From assembly GCF_016756495.1 (NCBI RefSeq), contig NZ_AP023243.1, forward strand, positions 6,390,501 through 6,454,500: a DNA stretch of 64,000 bases, in the 5' to 3' direction. This DNA comes from Mesorhizobium sp. 113-3-3 (GTDB lineage Bacteria > Pseudomonadota > Alphaproteobacteria > Rhizobiales > Rhizobiaceae). Shown here one piece after another: positions 17,970 to 27,459 of this stretch. Below the pieces are notes generated by a model. That model was not told where the DNA came from, made no database searches, and was given only the letters and a program-made list of their open reading frames with translations. A program made the translations under genes and the position numbers. Each line of letters starts with the position of its first letter. The stretch's first letter is position 1.

Positions 17970-19292
17970 TTAGTCGTCCTTGTCGTTGAGAGAGGGATTG
18001 GCGCTGCCTCCCGGCCTGTCGCCTTCACGGACGGCCTGCATGGCGGTGTGACGGTGGGCACGGGCTGTCTGTTCGGAACGCAGGCGCCTGGCCCAGCCGG
18101 GCGCGGCATCAGCGACCGGACCAGTAGGGCTTCCGGTCATGGATGCGGTCGGCGCACCACCGGTCGCGGTCCAGGCAGCTTCGCGCCCGGCATCAACGCT
18201 GCGCCCGAAGCCTCCTGCGGCAGATCGTGCCGCCCGCATTGCGGCGCCGCCGGCGGCGCTGGTCACACCATGCATTCCAGCAGCTACACCGGACAGGCCG
18301 GACTCGGGCGATGTTGCGCGCCCGATCTGCCAGGCCGTAGAAGCCGCTGACCCCATGGTCGTGCCGGCACGGAGTGCGGTGAGACCGCTGCCGGTTGCCG
18401 TGCGCGCGCCGGCAAATGCTGCGCCTGCGGCAACGAGCGATGCACCGGCTGCGGCTGCCGTGGTTCCAAGTGCGGCGCCCGCGCCAAGCTGCGGCGCGCC
18501 CGAGACAAGACCGGAGGCTATCCCAGGTCCGAAAATGCCGAGACCAAGGAGCGCCAAGGCGCCCAGGACCTGTGACATGGCGGCGGCCAGATCCGGCTCC
18601 TTGCCTTGCAGCGCGGAAGCGAACTCGCCAAAGAGCGTGGAGCCGATGCCGATGATGACGGCCAACACCATTACCTTGATGCCCGACGAGATGACATTGC
18701 CGAGCACGCGCTCGGCGAGAAACGCTGACCGGTTCCAAAGCGCGAAGGGCACAAGAATGAATCCGGCCAGAGTGGTGAGTTTGAATTCGAGGATGGTGAT
18801 GAAGAGTTGGATGGAGAGGATGAAGAAGGCGATGATGACCAGGAACCAGGCCACGAGCAGCACGAAGATGGTGAGCGCGTTGCCGAAGATTTCTGGGAAG
18901 CCGAGAAGCTGGCTTGCCTGATCGAGAAGCGGCCAGGCGCCCTCGAAACCGGTTGCGGCAATGCGGCCCGGATGCAGGAGATTGTCGGCGGAGAGATTGC
19001 CTGAGGACGCATTGATGCCGAGGCCAGCGAAGGACCGATAGATGATGTCGGCGAGGTTCTTGAAGTTATTCAAGATGAAGGCAAAGACGCCGACATAGAG
19101 CACTTTGCGGATGAGCCGGCCGAATATGTTGGGTTCGCCGCCGAATGCCCAGGCGAGGCCGGCAAGTGTGACGTCGATGCCGATCAGGGTCGTGGTAAGG
19201 AAGGCGACATCGCCCGAGAGCAGACCGAACCCGCTATCGATGTAGCGGATGAAGGTCTCCATGAAGCGATCAATGACCCCAAGGTCGTTCAT
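17970..19292 (-). CDS. trbL: TrbL, VirB6-like polytopic membrane protein
   Basis: This 440-aa protein has many membrane segments in its first 250 residues and an Ala/Gly-rich, low-complexity tail. It begins MNDLGVIDRFMETFIRYIDS, a family-typical start. The frame extends 119 codons upstream into trbJ, but that part is not TrbL-like. It forms part of the inner-membrane channel. Only 31 bp separate it from trbJ, so there is no room for a trbK gene. Confidence 0.94.
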   Translation of the reverse strand: MNDLGVIDRFMETFIRYIDSGFGLLSGDVAFLTTTLIGIDVTLAGLAWAFGGEPNIFGRLIRKVLYVGVFAFILNNFKNLADIIYRSFAGLGINASSGNLSADNLLHPGRIAATGFEGAWPLLDQASQLLGFPEIFGNALTIFVLLVAWFLVIIAFFILSIQLFITILEFKLTTLAGFILVPFALWNRSAFLAERVLGNVISSGIKVMVLAVIIGIGSTLFGEFASALQGKEPDLAAAMSQVLGALALLGLGIFGPGIASGLVSGAPQLGAGAALGTTAAAAGASLVAAGAAFAGARTATGSGLTALRAGTTMGSAASTAWQIGRATSPESGLSGVAAGMHGVTSAAGGAAMRAARSAAGGFGRSVDAGREAAWTATGGAPTASMTGSPTGPVADAAPGWARRLRSEQTARAHRHTAMQAVREGDRPGGSANPSLNDKDD

Positions 19293-19323
19293 GCCGCCTT
19301 CCTCGTCGTCAAGAGATTGGTGA

Positions 19324-20049
19324 TCAGTTGCCGGGATAGGCCGTGCCTGTGCCGAGGAAGCGCTTTGTCGTCTCGCGCGCGGCCTCCTCGGACTGCGCCT
19401 TGCGCGCCGCATCCTCGGCCTCAGCGCGGAACTGCGTTGCGAGCAGCGTCTGGATCTGCATCTGCTGCTTGGTCGAAAGCGCAAGGAGCTGGTTAGTGGC
19501 CTGACTTGCCTGAAGCGCACCGGCCGCGCCTTGGCTGCGGTTGACGAGATCGGCAAGCAGGTCGCCATCACCGCGAACATTCTCGACGATCTGCGACTGA
19601 ACACCCATGGTCTGACGGAATGCCTGCATTGCGCTTTGCCAGCGGTCACGTGCGGCGCTCGCTACATCGCTGACCTTGATCGTGGCGTCGTAGCTTTCCG
19701 GATATTGATTACGCCACTGGTCCTGAAGCTTGTTGAGATCAAAGCTCAGGCCACTTGCCTGGTCCATCAGACCGTCGATCCGTTGGAGCGAGCCGGTAAG
19801 CTGACCCACGGAAGAAAAATCCAGACTCTGAAGATTGCGTGCCATGTTCTGCAGCACGGTCGCCTGGTTCTGGAGCGACTGGATCTGGTTGTTGATCTGC
19901 TCCAGCGAGCGCGCCGCCGTGAGCACGTTCTGAGCGTAGTTCGACGGATCGAACACGATGAGCGCGTAGGCCGGCTGCACGTAGTCGGCCATCGGCTTGG
20001 CGATCAACGAAAGGGTGATCAGGCCCGAGAGAAAGCGGCGCCGCATCAT
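19324..20049 (-). CDS. trbJ: TrbJ, VirB5-like conjugal transfer protein
   Basis: This 241-aa protein starts MMRRRFLSGLITLSLIAKPM, a signal peptide, followed by FDPSNYAQNVLTAARSLEQI and long coiled helices rich in Gln. TrbJ/VirB5 proteins are minor pilus components. The ATG at 20049 overlaps the trbE stop in an ATGA arrangement; the frame extends upstream inside trbE. Confidence 0.94.
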   Translation of the reverse strand: MMRRRFLSGLITLSLIAKPMADYVQPAYALIVFDPSNYAQNVLTAARSLEQINNQIQSLQNQATVLQNMARNLQSLDFSSVGQLTGSLQRIDGLMDQASGLSFDLNKLQDQWRNQYPESYDATIKVSDVASAARDRWQSAMQAFRQTMGVQSQIVENVRGDGDLLADLVNRSQGAAGALQASQATNQLLALSTKQQMQIQTLLATQFRAEAEDAARKAQSEEAARETTKRFLGTGTAYPGN

Positions 20050-22496
20050 GACGATTGCTCCTTGGTTGGTTGAGGGAATTGCTGGAGAAGCTCGGCCGCC
20101 CAATCGAGGCCGCGGGCGCCGAGGAAGCGAAAGACAAAGCTGTCCTGCCCGTGCTCGGACAGGACCCTGTCGATCAGGCTTTGCGCGGCTGGACCCGAGG
20201 CGCCGCAAAGTGCAAGCGCGATGGGGCCGAGCCCGAGCTCGAAGAGACGGTTGCCGCAGCGCGACTGCAAATAGTAGTGCCGCTTCGGCGTGGCCCGGGC
20301 GATCAGTTCGATCTGCCGGTTGTTGAGACCGAAGCGCTCATAGGCAGTCCGTGCCTGCGGTTCCACGGCACGATCATTGGGGAGAAAAATGCGCTGTGGG
20401 CAGCTCTCGATGATCGCCGGCGCTATTGCAGAGCCGGCGATGTCGGCAAGCGACTGCGTGGCGAAGATCACCGATACGTTCTTCTTTCGCAGCACCTTCA
20501 GCCATTGGCGGATGCGGGCAGCAAAAAGCGGATTGTCGAGATAGACCCAGGCCTCATCGAGCATGAGCAGCGTCGGTCGCCCGTCGAACCGCTCCTCAAG
20601 GCGATGGAAGAGATAGGTGAGCACAGGCAGCACAGCGCTTTGGCTATGCATCAGCTCCTCGGTCTCGAAGCACTGCACATCCGACAAGGCCAGCCGATCG
20701 TCATCGGCATCGAGCAATTGGCCGAAGGGACCGTCGAGCGTGTAGGGCATTAAGGCGGACTTCAGTGCATTGGACTGAAGCAGGACCGACAGACCGGTCA
20801 GCGTGCGCTCCTGCGCCGGCGCGGTGGCGAGGCTGTTGAGCGCCGACCAGATCGCCTCCTTCACCTCCGGCGTGAGGGTGACGTTCTCATGGGCAATCAG
20901 GCCGGCGATCCATTCAGCTGCCCAGCTGCGCCTACCCTGATCACCGATATTGCGCAGTGGCTGGAAGGCAAGCGCACCGTCCGAACCCAAGACATGATGC
21001 TCTCCACCCATGGCGAGCGTTGCCGCGCGCGCCGAATTGCCTTTGTCGAAGACATAGACCTGCGCGCCGGCATAGCGACGAAACTGCAGGGCGATCAGGG
21101 CAAGCAGCACCGATTTTCCGGCGCCGGTCGGTCCAACGATCAGCATGTGGCCGACATCTTCGACATGGGAAGAAAGCCGGAACGGAGTCGACCCGCTGGT
21201 TTCGGCGATGAGGAGCGGCGGGGCCTCTCGTCCAGTGACTTCAGCCAGATGCTCGTTCGCCGCAGGACCGGCCCACACCGAGGAAAGCGGCATGAGATGG
21301 GCAAGGTTCAGCGTGTGAACGAGCGGCTGACGAACGTTGGCATAGACATGACCCGGCAGCGAGCCGAGCCAGGCTTCGACCGCATTGACGCTTTCGCGGA
21401 TGGTGGTGAACCCGAGCCCATTGATGATGCGCTCGACCGCGCGAAGTTTCTCAGCGGCGGCTTGGCGATCCTCGTCCCATACCGTCACCGTTGCAGTGAG
21501 ATACCCGAAGCCGACATGATCGCCGCCCAACGCCTGAAGTGCTTCATCGGCGTCGAGCGCCTTATTGTCGGCGTCGCTGTCGACGAGCGGAACGGGTTCG
21601 TTGCTTACAACCTCGCGCAGGATTGCGACGATCGATTTGCGCTTGGCAAACCACTGCCGGCGCAAGCGGGTCAGCGTCTTGGTGGCCTCGGTCTTGTCGA
21701 GCGGAATGAAGCGCGTCATCCAGCGATAGGCGAAATCCTGATGATTGAGGGCATCGAGGATTCCGGGCCGGGTGAGGTTCGGAAAGCCGAGGATGGTAAG
21801 TGTGCGAAGATGTTGCACACCCAGCATCGGCTCCAAGCCGCCGGTAAGCGGCACATCGACCAGGATGCCGTCCAGATACATTGGCATTTCCGGCACGGCG
21901 ACCGGATGGCGGCGGGTCGAGATCGTGTCGTGCAGGTATGTCAGCGTCTCGGCGTCATCGAGCGGACGCACTTCGGGCATGAAGCCCGACAGAAGATCCA
22001 GCACACGGTCGGTCTCGTCACGGAACCGCGCCATCTCCTGGCGCCAGTCTCTTTCGCCTTCTGAATGATGCGAGTCGACGAGCGCGCTTTCCGCCCGCGC
22101 CTGGGCGTCCGGTGGCGGCATGGACAACAAGGTCAGGTGATAGCGGCTCTCGAAATGCGCGACCTTGCCTTCGAAGGCAGCACGCCGTTCTTCATCAACC
22201 AGCCATGACGCCGCGTCCGGGAAACGCGAGGACGGATAGCCCAGCGCTTCGATGCGCTCGGCCTCGAAAAACAATGTCCAGCCGGAGCCAAAGCGTCTAA
22301 GCGCATTGTTGGCCCGGGCGCAGATGCCGATGAGTTCGGCTTCGGTCGAGCTTTCCAGATCGGGCCCGCGAAACCGAAGAGTCCGCTGAACGCTGCCGTC
22401 CTTGTTGAGCACGATGCCGGGCGCCACCAGTGCTGCCCAGGGCAGATGGTCGGCAAGCCGGTCGGCCTTGCCGCGATATTCCGAAAGGTTCAGCAT
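20046..22496 (-). CDS. trbE: TrbE, VirB4-like ATPase of the conjugation system
   Basis: This is the large cytoplasmic ATPase (816 aa) that powers pilus assembly and transfer. The Walker A motif is GPTGAGKSVLL and Walker B is TLLMLDEAWVYL. A CagE/TrbE N-terminal domain begins LNLSEYRGKADRLADHLPWA. I chose ATG at 22496, which has GGGG at a suitable distance; ATG at 22505 is the alternative. Its start lies close to the trbD stop. Confidence 0.96.
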   Translation of the reverse strand: MLNLSEYRGKADRLADHLPWAALVAPGIVLNKDGSVQRTLRFRGPDLESSTEAELIGICARANNALRRFGSGWTLFFEAERIEALGYPSSRFPDAASWLVDEERRAAFEGKVAHFESRYHLTLLSMPPPDAQARAESALVDSHHSEGERDWRQEMARFRDETDRVLDLLSGFMPEVRPLDDAETLTYLHDTISTRRHPVAVPEMPMYLDGILVDVPLTGGLEPMLGVQHLRTLTILGFPNLTRPGILDALNHQDFAYRWMTRFIPLDKTEATKTLTRLRRQWFAKRKSIVAILREVVSNEPVPLVDSDADNKALDADEALQALGGDHVGFGYLTATVTVWDEDRQAAAEKLRAVERIINGLGFTTIRESVNAVEAWLGSLPGHVYANVRQPLVHTLNLAHLMPLSSVWAGPAANEHLAEVTGREAPPLLIAETSGSTPFRLSSHVEDVGHMLIVGPTGAGKSVLLALIALQFRRYAGAQVYVFDKGNSARAATLAMGGEHHVLGSDGALAFQPLRNIGDQGRRSWAAEWIAGLIAHENVTLTPEVKEAIWSALNSLATAPAQERTLTGLSVLLQSNALKSALMPYTLDGPFGQLLDADDDRLALSDVQCFETEELMHSQSAVLPVLTYLFHRLEERFDGRPTLLMLDEAWVYLDNPLFAARIRQWLKVLRKKNVSVIFATQSLADIAGSAIAPAIIESCPQRIFLPNDRAVEPQARTAYERFGLNNRQIELIARATPKRHYYLQSRCGNRLFELGLGPIALALCGASGPAAQSLIDRVLSEHGQDSFVFRFLGARGLDWAAELLQQFPQPTKEQSS

Positions 22497-22762
22497 GCGA
22501 GCCATCCCCTCAGGCGAAGGTGACGGACAAGCACGCTGGCAAAGTCGGGATCGCGCCTTGCGGCAAAGACCGCGAGCGTGTGGCCGCCAAGCCAGAGCAC
22601 TAGCCCGGCAATCCATTGCTGCAAGCCTAGTCCGATGGCCGCAGCCACCGTGCCGTTGAGGATCGCCACCGCCCGCGGCGCGCCGCCCAGCAGGATCGGT
22701 TCAGTCAAGGCCCGGTGAACGGGAACCTCGAAGCCCTCGATATGTTGCACTCCGGCGGCCAT
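22490..22762 (-). CDS. trbD: TrbD, VirB3-like inner-membrane protein
   Basis: This 90-aa protein starts MAAGVQHIEGFEVPVHRALT, a TrbD hallmark, with hydrophobic segments in the middle. It shares one base with the trbC stop and overlaps the start of trbE. The frame extends far upstream in trbB/trbC, but the ATG at 22762 fits the family. Confidence 0.93.
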   Translation of the reverse strand: MAAGVQHIEGFEVPVHRALTEPILLGGAPRAVAILNGTVAAAIGLGLQQWIAGLVLWLGGHTLAVFAARRDPDFASVLVRHLRLRGWLAC

Positions 22763-23070
22763 CAGACGAGCGCCCCGCCGCCGAAGGAGAAGAACGAGAG
22801 GAAGAAGCTCGATGCGGCGAAGGCGATCGACAGGCCGAAGACGATCTGAATCAGCCGGCGGAAACCGCCTGCAGTATCGCCGAAGGCAAGGGTCAAGCCG
22901 GTGGTGATGATGATGATCACCGCGACGATTTTGGCGACCGGTCCCTGCACCGATTCCAGGATCTGCTGCAGCGGCTGTTCCCAAGGCATGCCGGAGCCGG
23001 CAGCGTGCGCCGGAACTGTGAGAAGAAACGCGAGCGCGGCAAACGAAAGAAAGCGGAGCTTCTTGCGCAT
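22762..23070 (-). CDS. trbC: TrbC, VirB2-like prepilin
   Basis: This 102-aa protein has a signal peptide (LSFAALAFLLTVPAHAAGS) and two hydrophobic helices separated by a short loop, the prepilin layout. The mature part begins near GSGMPWEQPLQQILESVQGP. It starts 11 bp after the trbB stop. Confidence 0.93.
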   Translation of the reverse strand: MRKKLRFLSFAALAFLLTVPAHAAGSGMPWEQPLQQILESVQGPVAKIVAVIIIITTGLTLAFGDTAGGFRRLIQIVFGLSIAFAASSFFLSFFSFGGGALV

Positions 23071-23081
23071 AAGGGGGCCTT

Positions 23082-24050
23082 TCAGAGTTGCTGGAGTTGC
23101 GGAGGCGTGAGTGGGGTGAGGGCGTAGTCGCCGCTGCCGTCGAGACCTGTGACCTCAGCGATTGCATCGATGCGGCGCGACGAGCCGCGCCCCGCGATGA
23201 AGACGATGAGATCGATGGCATTGGCGATGAGGCGGCGCGGCACGGTGACGACAGCTTCCTGTGCAAGCTGCTCGATGCGATAGAGGGCAGAGCGCGCCGA
23301 ATTGGCATGAACCGTGGCGATGCCGCCGGGGTGCCCGGTGTTCCATGCCTTGAGCATGTCCAGCGCTTCCGCGCCCCTGACTTCACCGACGATGATGCGG
23401 TCGGGGCGGAGCCGGAGCGTCGAGCGCACGAGATCGGCGAGTGTGACCGAGCCCCGCCTGGTTCTCAGGGCAACGCAGTCCTTTGCTGCGCATTGCAGTT
23501 CGCGGGTGTCCTCGATGAGGATCACTCGCTCGTCGCATTCGGCGACTTCGGCCAGCAGCGCATTGGCAAGCGTCGTCTTACCCGACGACGTGCCTCCGGC
23601 GACAAGGATGTTGCGCCGTTCTCGGACTGCCTTTATCAACGCATCGGCCTGCAGCGGCAACATGATGCGATCCGCAACATAGTTGGCCAGCGTGTAGAGC
23701 TTTGCGGCTGGTTTGCGGATGGCAAAGCAAGGCGCCAGCACGACAGGCGGCAGCAGTCCCTCGAAGCGTTCGCCCGATGGCAATTCGGCGCTGACAATCG
23801 GATTGTCCGCATGCGCCTCGGCACGCACGTGGGAAGCGACCAGGCGGATGATGCGTTCCGCCTCGGAAGGATGCATATGCACGGCCGTATCGATTCGGCC
23901 TTCTCCCAGCCGGTCGAGCCGCAGCGCACCATCGGGATTGACCATCACCTCGATGACCAATGGATCGGCCAGCGCCTCAGTGATCGTCGGACCCATGGCG
24001 GTGCGCAGCATGGCGCGGCGTCGGTGGTCGGCCTCTGGATGAGCGCTCAT
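23082..24050 (-). CDS. trbB: TrbB, VirB11-like traffic ATPase
   Basis: This 322-aa hexameric secretion ATPase has Walker A (GGTSSGKTTLANALL), an Asp box (RVILIEDTREL) and a His box (NTGHPGGIATVHANSA). It helps switch the channel between pilus assembly and DNA transfer. Its ATG overlaps the upstream copG stop by 4 bp. Confidence 0.96.
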   Translation of the reverse strand: MSAHPEADHRRRAMLRTAMGPTITEALADPLVIEVMVNPDGALRLDRLGEGRIDTAVHMHPSEAERIIRLVASHVRAEAHADNPIVSAELPSGERFEGLLPPVVLAPCFAIRKPAAKLYTLANYVADRIMLPLQADALIKAVRERRNILVAGGTSSGKTTLANALLAEVAECDERVILIEDTRELQCAAKDCVALRTRRGSVTLADLVRSTLRLRPDRIIVGEVRGAEALDMLKAWNTGHPGGIATVHANSARSALYRIEQLAQEAVVTVPRRLIANAIDLIVFIAGRGSSRRIDAIAEVTGLDGSGDYALTPLTPPQLQQL

Positions 24051-24460
24051 CCTTCCCCTCCTCCGCCATTGTCTTTGCCAAACGAGCGTTTCCCCGATGC
24101 GATCTGGCGACCGACCTGCTCGACGAATTTGTCGAAACGCTCCTGAGCAATCGCCTGCGTCGCCTTGTCCGGAACAGGCGTGTGGGCATGAAGCGTGATC
24201 GAAAAGCGGATGAAGAGCGCCAAGCTTTCCAATGTCATGTCGACATCGCGCCTGACGTGACTGAGGTCGCGGGAAAGACGGTCCAGCCTCATGCCATAGC
24301 GCCGATCGAGTTCATTCTCGCCACGCCGCTCGATGAAAGCTTCTACGGCCTTCGCGACGACCGCGGATTTTGTGGTCGAGGGATCGCGGCTGAGGTTGTC
24401 CAGCTTCTCGCTCAATTCCGGTTCGAGCAGAAACTGGTGACGAATGCGGTGGGGCTTCAT
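24047..24460 (-). CDS. CopG-type ribbon-helix-helix protein between traG and trbB
   Basis: This 137-aa protein has an N-terminal ribbon-helix-helix pattern (RIRHQFLLEPELSEKLDNLS, then TTKSAVVAKAVEAFIERR). A hydrophobic helix (SLALFIRFSITLHAHT) follows and may be membrane-associated. It commonly lies between traG and trbB in this type of conjugation cluster and may regulate transfer genes. It is translationally coupled to trbB. Confidence 0.85.
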   Translation of the reverse strand: MKPHRIRHQFLLEPELSEKLDNLSRDPSTTKSAVVAKAVEAFIERRGENELDRRYGMRLDRLSRDLSHVRRDVDMTLESLALFIRFSITLHAHTPVPDKATQAIAQERFDKFVEQVGRQIASGKRSFGKDNGGGGEG

Positions 24461-24578
24461 GCGCTTGTTCCAACTGGCCGGCGCTGGCGGGCCGGCGGCG
24501 GAACAAGCATTATCGAGATGCCCAAAATTGCTTACGGCCGTTATCTACGCTGAGATACGCCCGAGCTGCGGAAAGCGT

Positions 24579-26609
24579 TCAGAAGCCGGGGACGATATCC
24601 TTATCATCGTCCCTTCCCTCGTTGATGCCATAGGCACCTGCGACGGTGGAGATCCGGTCCATGACGCGCTTGTCCGCCATCGCCTCGCTATCATCGTCTG
24701 CGGGTCTGGACAGATCGTCCTGGTCCGGTTCCTGGGTGACGGCGGTATGTTCTTCGGGTAGGCCAGGATGGCGCTGCTGCTGAACACCTCCCTCGTCCGC
24801 AAGCGCGGCGCCAGCGCTTTCATCGTCGGACGCAAGACGACGGTCGACGCCGCGTACTTGCCCAGTCCAATCGTCCGGCCGCGACATCGGGCAGTCCGCG
24901 TAGGGTCCGTCGCGCAACACCGGCGAAGGCAGCACCCGCTCGGTGAAATTGTGATCCTCATAGTATCGCAGCTTTTTGGCCCGGATGGGGGGCAGTCCCG
25001 AAACCAGCACCAGTTCGTCCGCGGGCGGCAATTGCATCACCTCGCCCGGTGTCAGCAGCGGGCGGGCGGTTTCCTGGCGGCTCACCATGACATGCGAGAG
25101 CCAAGGTGCCAGCCGGTGGCCCGCATAGTTGCGCATGGATCTGAGTTCCGTGGCCGTGCCAAGCGCGTCCGAGATTCGCTTGGCCGTGCGCTCATCATTG
25201 GAGGAAAAGGCAATTCGCAAATGGCAGTTGTCCAGAATGGCGTTGTTGTCGCCATACGCTTTGGAGATCTGGTTCAACGATTGCGCGATCAAGTAGGCAC
25301 GAATTCCGTAACCGGCCATAAACGCGAGCGCGGTCTCAAAGAAGTCGAGGCGACCGAGCGCCGGAAACTCATCCAGCATCATGAGCAGTTGATGCTTGCG
25401 GCTCTTCTTTGGGTCACCCTCGAGGCGCTCCGTCAGCCGCCTGCCGATTTGGTTCAGGATCAGTCGCACCAAGGGCTTGGTGCGCGAGATGTCCGATGGC
25501 GGCACGACCAGATAGAGCGACATCGGCCACTCCGCATCCATCAGATCGGCAATGCGCCAGTCGCAGTCCGATGTTACCGCCGCCACGGTCGGATCACGGT
25601 AGAGGCCGAGAAAAGACATGGCGGTCGAGAGGACGCCTGAACGTTCGTTCTCCGATTTGTTCAACACCTCTCGTGCCGCCGAGGCCACGACGGGATGGAC
25701 CTCAGGCTTATTGGCCGAGCCGAGATGGTTGGTCGTCATCATTCGCCGCAAAGTCGCGGCAAACGAGCGTTGCGGGTCCGACAGAAAGGTGGCGACGCGG
25801 GCAAGAGTCTTTTCCTCTTCGGCGTAGAGCACGTGCAAGATAGCGCCGACGAGGAGTGAATGACTGGTCTTCTCCCAATGATTCCGCCGCTCCAGCGCGC
25901 CTTCCGGATCGACTAGAATGTCGGCGATGTTTTGGACATCGCGAATCTCGTCCGAACCTTTGCGTACCTCCAGCAGCGGGTTGTAGCGGGCCGATCGCGG
26001 ATCAGTCGGATTGAACAAAAGGCAATGCGAGAACCTCGACCGCCAGCCGGAGCTCAGCTGCCAGTTCTCGCCTTTGATGTCGTGAATGACGGCCGAGCCG
26101 GACCAGGAGAGAAGGGTTGGGACAACCAGTCCGACGCCCTTGCCGGAACGTGTCGGCGCAAAGGCCATGACGTGCTCAGGCCCGTCATGACGCAGATACC
26201 GGTCCTTCAGTTTGCCGAGGAAGACGCCTGCCGGCTGAAACAGCCCTGCTTTCTCGATCTCCCGCGTCGCCGCCCATCGAGAGGAGCCATAGGTGGTGAC
26301 CAAGCCGCGCTGGCGCGCGCGCCAGAGGGAACCAGCGATCGCAGCGGCACAGCCCATGAATCCACTGGTGCCCGCAAGCATGCCCGCCTTGTCGAATACC
26401 TCGGGCGCATAGGCATCGAATTGGAACCACCATTCCAACAGTTTCCACGGCTCGTAGATCGGCCAGCCAGCCGCGACAAACCATGGCGCGCCGAGTTGTT
26501 CCTGAAAGGCTAGCATATGAGCGCACCATTGCGTGGCAGCCCACACGCTGAGGAGAACGATGGCGAACACAATGGCGATCTGCCCAATCAGAAGCTTCGT
26601 GGGCGTCAC
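24579..26609 (-). CDS. traG: TraG/VirD4-type coupling protein
   Basis: This coupling ATPase (676 aa from the GTG at 26609) brings the relaxase-DNA complex to the channel. Two N-terminal membrane segments (LIGQIAIVFAIVLLSVWAAT and one near FMGCAAAIAGSLWRA) are followed by APTRSGKGVGLVVPTLLSW (Walker A). MLLDEFPALGRLDFFE-type Walker B is seen as MMLDEFPALGRLDFFETALA. I chose GTG at 26609 because AGCGGAG lies at a good distance upstream; an ATG 45 codons earlier gives an atypical N terminus. A 118-bp gap separates it from copG. Confidence 0.95.
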   Translation of the reverse strand: MTPTKLLIGQIAIVFAIVLLSVWAATQWCAHMLAFQEQLGAPWFVAAGWPIYEPWKLLEWWFQFDAYAPEVFDKAGMLAGTSGFMGCAAAIAGSLWRARQRGLVTTYGSSRWAATREIEKAGLFQPAGVFLGKLKDRYLRHDGPEHVMAFAPTRSGKGVGLVVPTLLSWSGSAVIHDIKGENWQLSSGWRSRFSHCLLFNPTDPRSARYNPLLEVRKGSDEIRDVQNIADILVDPEGALERRNHWEKTSHSLLVGAILHVLYAEEEKTLARVATFLSDPQRSFAATLRRMMTTNHLGSANKPEVHPVVASAAREVLNKSENERSGVLSTAMSFLGLYRDPTVAAVTSDCDWRIADLMDAEWPMSLYLVVPPSDISRTKPLVRLILNQIGRRLTERLEGDPKKSRKHQLLMMLDEFPALGRLDFFETALAFMAGYGIRAYLIAQSLNQISKAYGDNNAILDNCHLRIAFSSNDERTAKRISDALGTATELRSMRNYAGHRLAPWLSHVMVSRQETARPLLTPGEVMQLPPADELVLVSGLPPIRAKKLRYYEDHNFTERVLPSPVLRDGPYADCPMSRPDDWTGQVRGVDRRLASDDESAGAALADEGGVQQQRHPGLPEEHTAVTQEPDQDDLSRPADDDSEAMADKRVMDRISTVAGAYGINEGRDDDKDIVPGF

Positions 26610-26744
26610 TGGCTTGCTCCGCTGTTCTGGAGAGATGGATCGAGCATCGCCCGGGACGGCCGGAACAGGAATGCGCCCTATGTACGACTTGGTGCGATGA
26701 GAGGCTGTTTGGCGCGCCGTTTGCTCTCCTTCGAGGTGTATCAA

Positions 26745-27029
26745 TATTCGCGCATTCCCGAGGACTGCTACGTCGGAGGGGACTCATATCGGTCGTGCCT
26801 ATCGTGAGCACGTGGTCGGCGAGCTGGCGGTGGCGTGCGGGCAAGCCGCTGAGGAAATTCTGAACATCGAGTCCGGTCTGAGGTACAACAAGCCTATCGA
26901 GATCGGATCGCGAGGTAGCCCTGCCCGCCATGGGAATTCCTCAGGCGAGTACCGACTTATTGGGCGCTGCCTTATAAGTGGAAGGCGCCTTCCCGTTGCC
27001 TCTATCCCAGATAAGTTACCTTCCGGCCT
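26745..27029. other. region upstream of traG, no gene assigned
   Basis: A plus-strand frame (ATG or GTG near 26812) contains a coding-like helical stretch, VVGELAVACGQAAEEILNIE, but has no recognisable family. A promoter for traG probably lies at 26610-26750, but I could not identify one with confidence. Confidence 0.25.
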
Positions 27030-27419
27030 TCAGTTGCCAAGCATATGACCGGCATTTCGCAACGCGTCTAGGAAGAGGCCGGCATGGTGAGTGACATCGA
27101 ATTTGGCCTGCATTGACACCGGCATGCTGGTCCAATTCTCCAACGGTGCAATGAAGCGGGAGAAGGTATCGTCGATGACGCAGTAGCGGCTAATAAGGCC
27201 TTGTCTGTCCAACGCCAGCACACCAATCTGCCCGCCTCGATATCGGATGGCTGCGAGCCGTTGGACCTCGGCGTCATCATCGATCCGCACATCGAAAAGC
27301 AGGTTTCCGCGGCTCCTCGCGGCTATCTCCGCCGCTTTGTCATTGAAGCTCAAGCAGAGTGAGCGGACGCTTTCCACTGCCATCTGGAAAACCAACAAAT
27401 CCAGTTCATTCACGGCCAT
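27030..27419 (-). CDS. hypothetical protein (129 aa)
   Basis: The frame from ATG 27419 encodes a protein with coding-like composition: MAVNELDLLVFQMAVESVRS, then LLFDVRIDDDAEVQRLAAIR and RYCVIDDTFSRFIAPLENW. No motif or family is recognised. There is no signal peptide or membrane helix. It is isolated, between traG and degraded DNA. Confidence 0.5.
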   Translation of the reverse strand: MAVNELDLLVFQMAVESVRSLCLSFNDKAAEIAARSRGNLLFDVRIDDDAEVQRLAAIRYRGGQIGVLALDRQGLISRYCVIDDTFSRFIAPLENWTSMPVSMQAKFDVTHHAGLFLDALRNAGHMLGN

Positions 27420-27459
27420 GTGGGCAGTTGAGCCAATAAATGGATGATTGCAATGTCGC

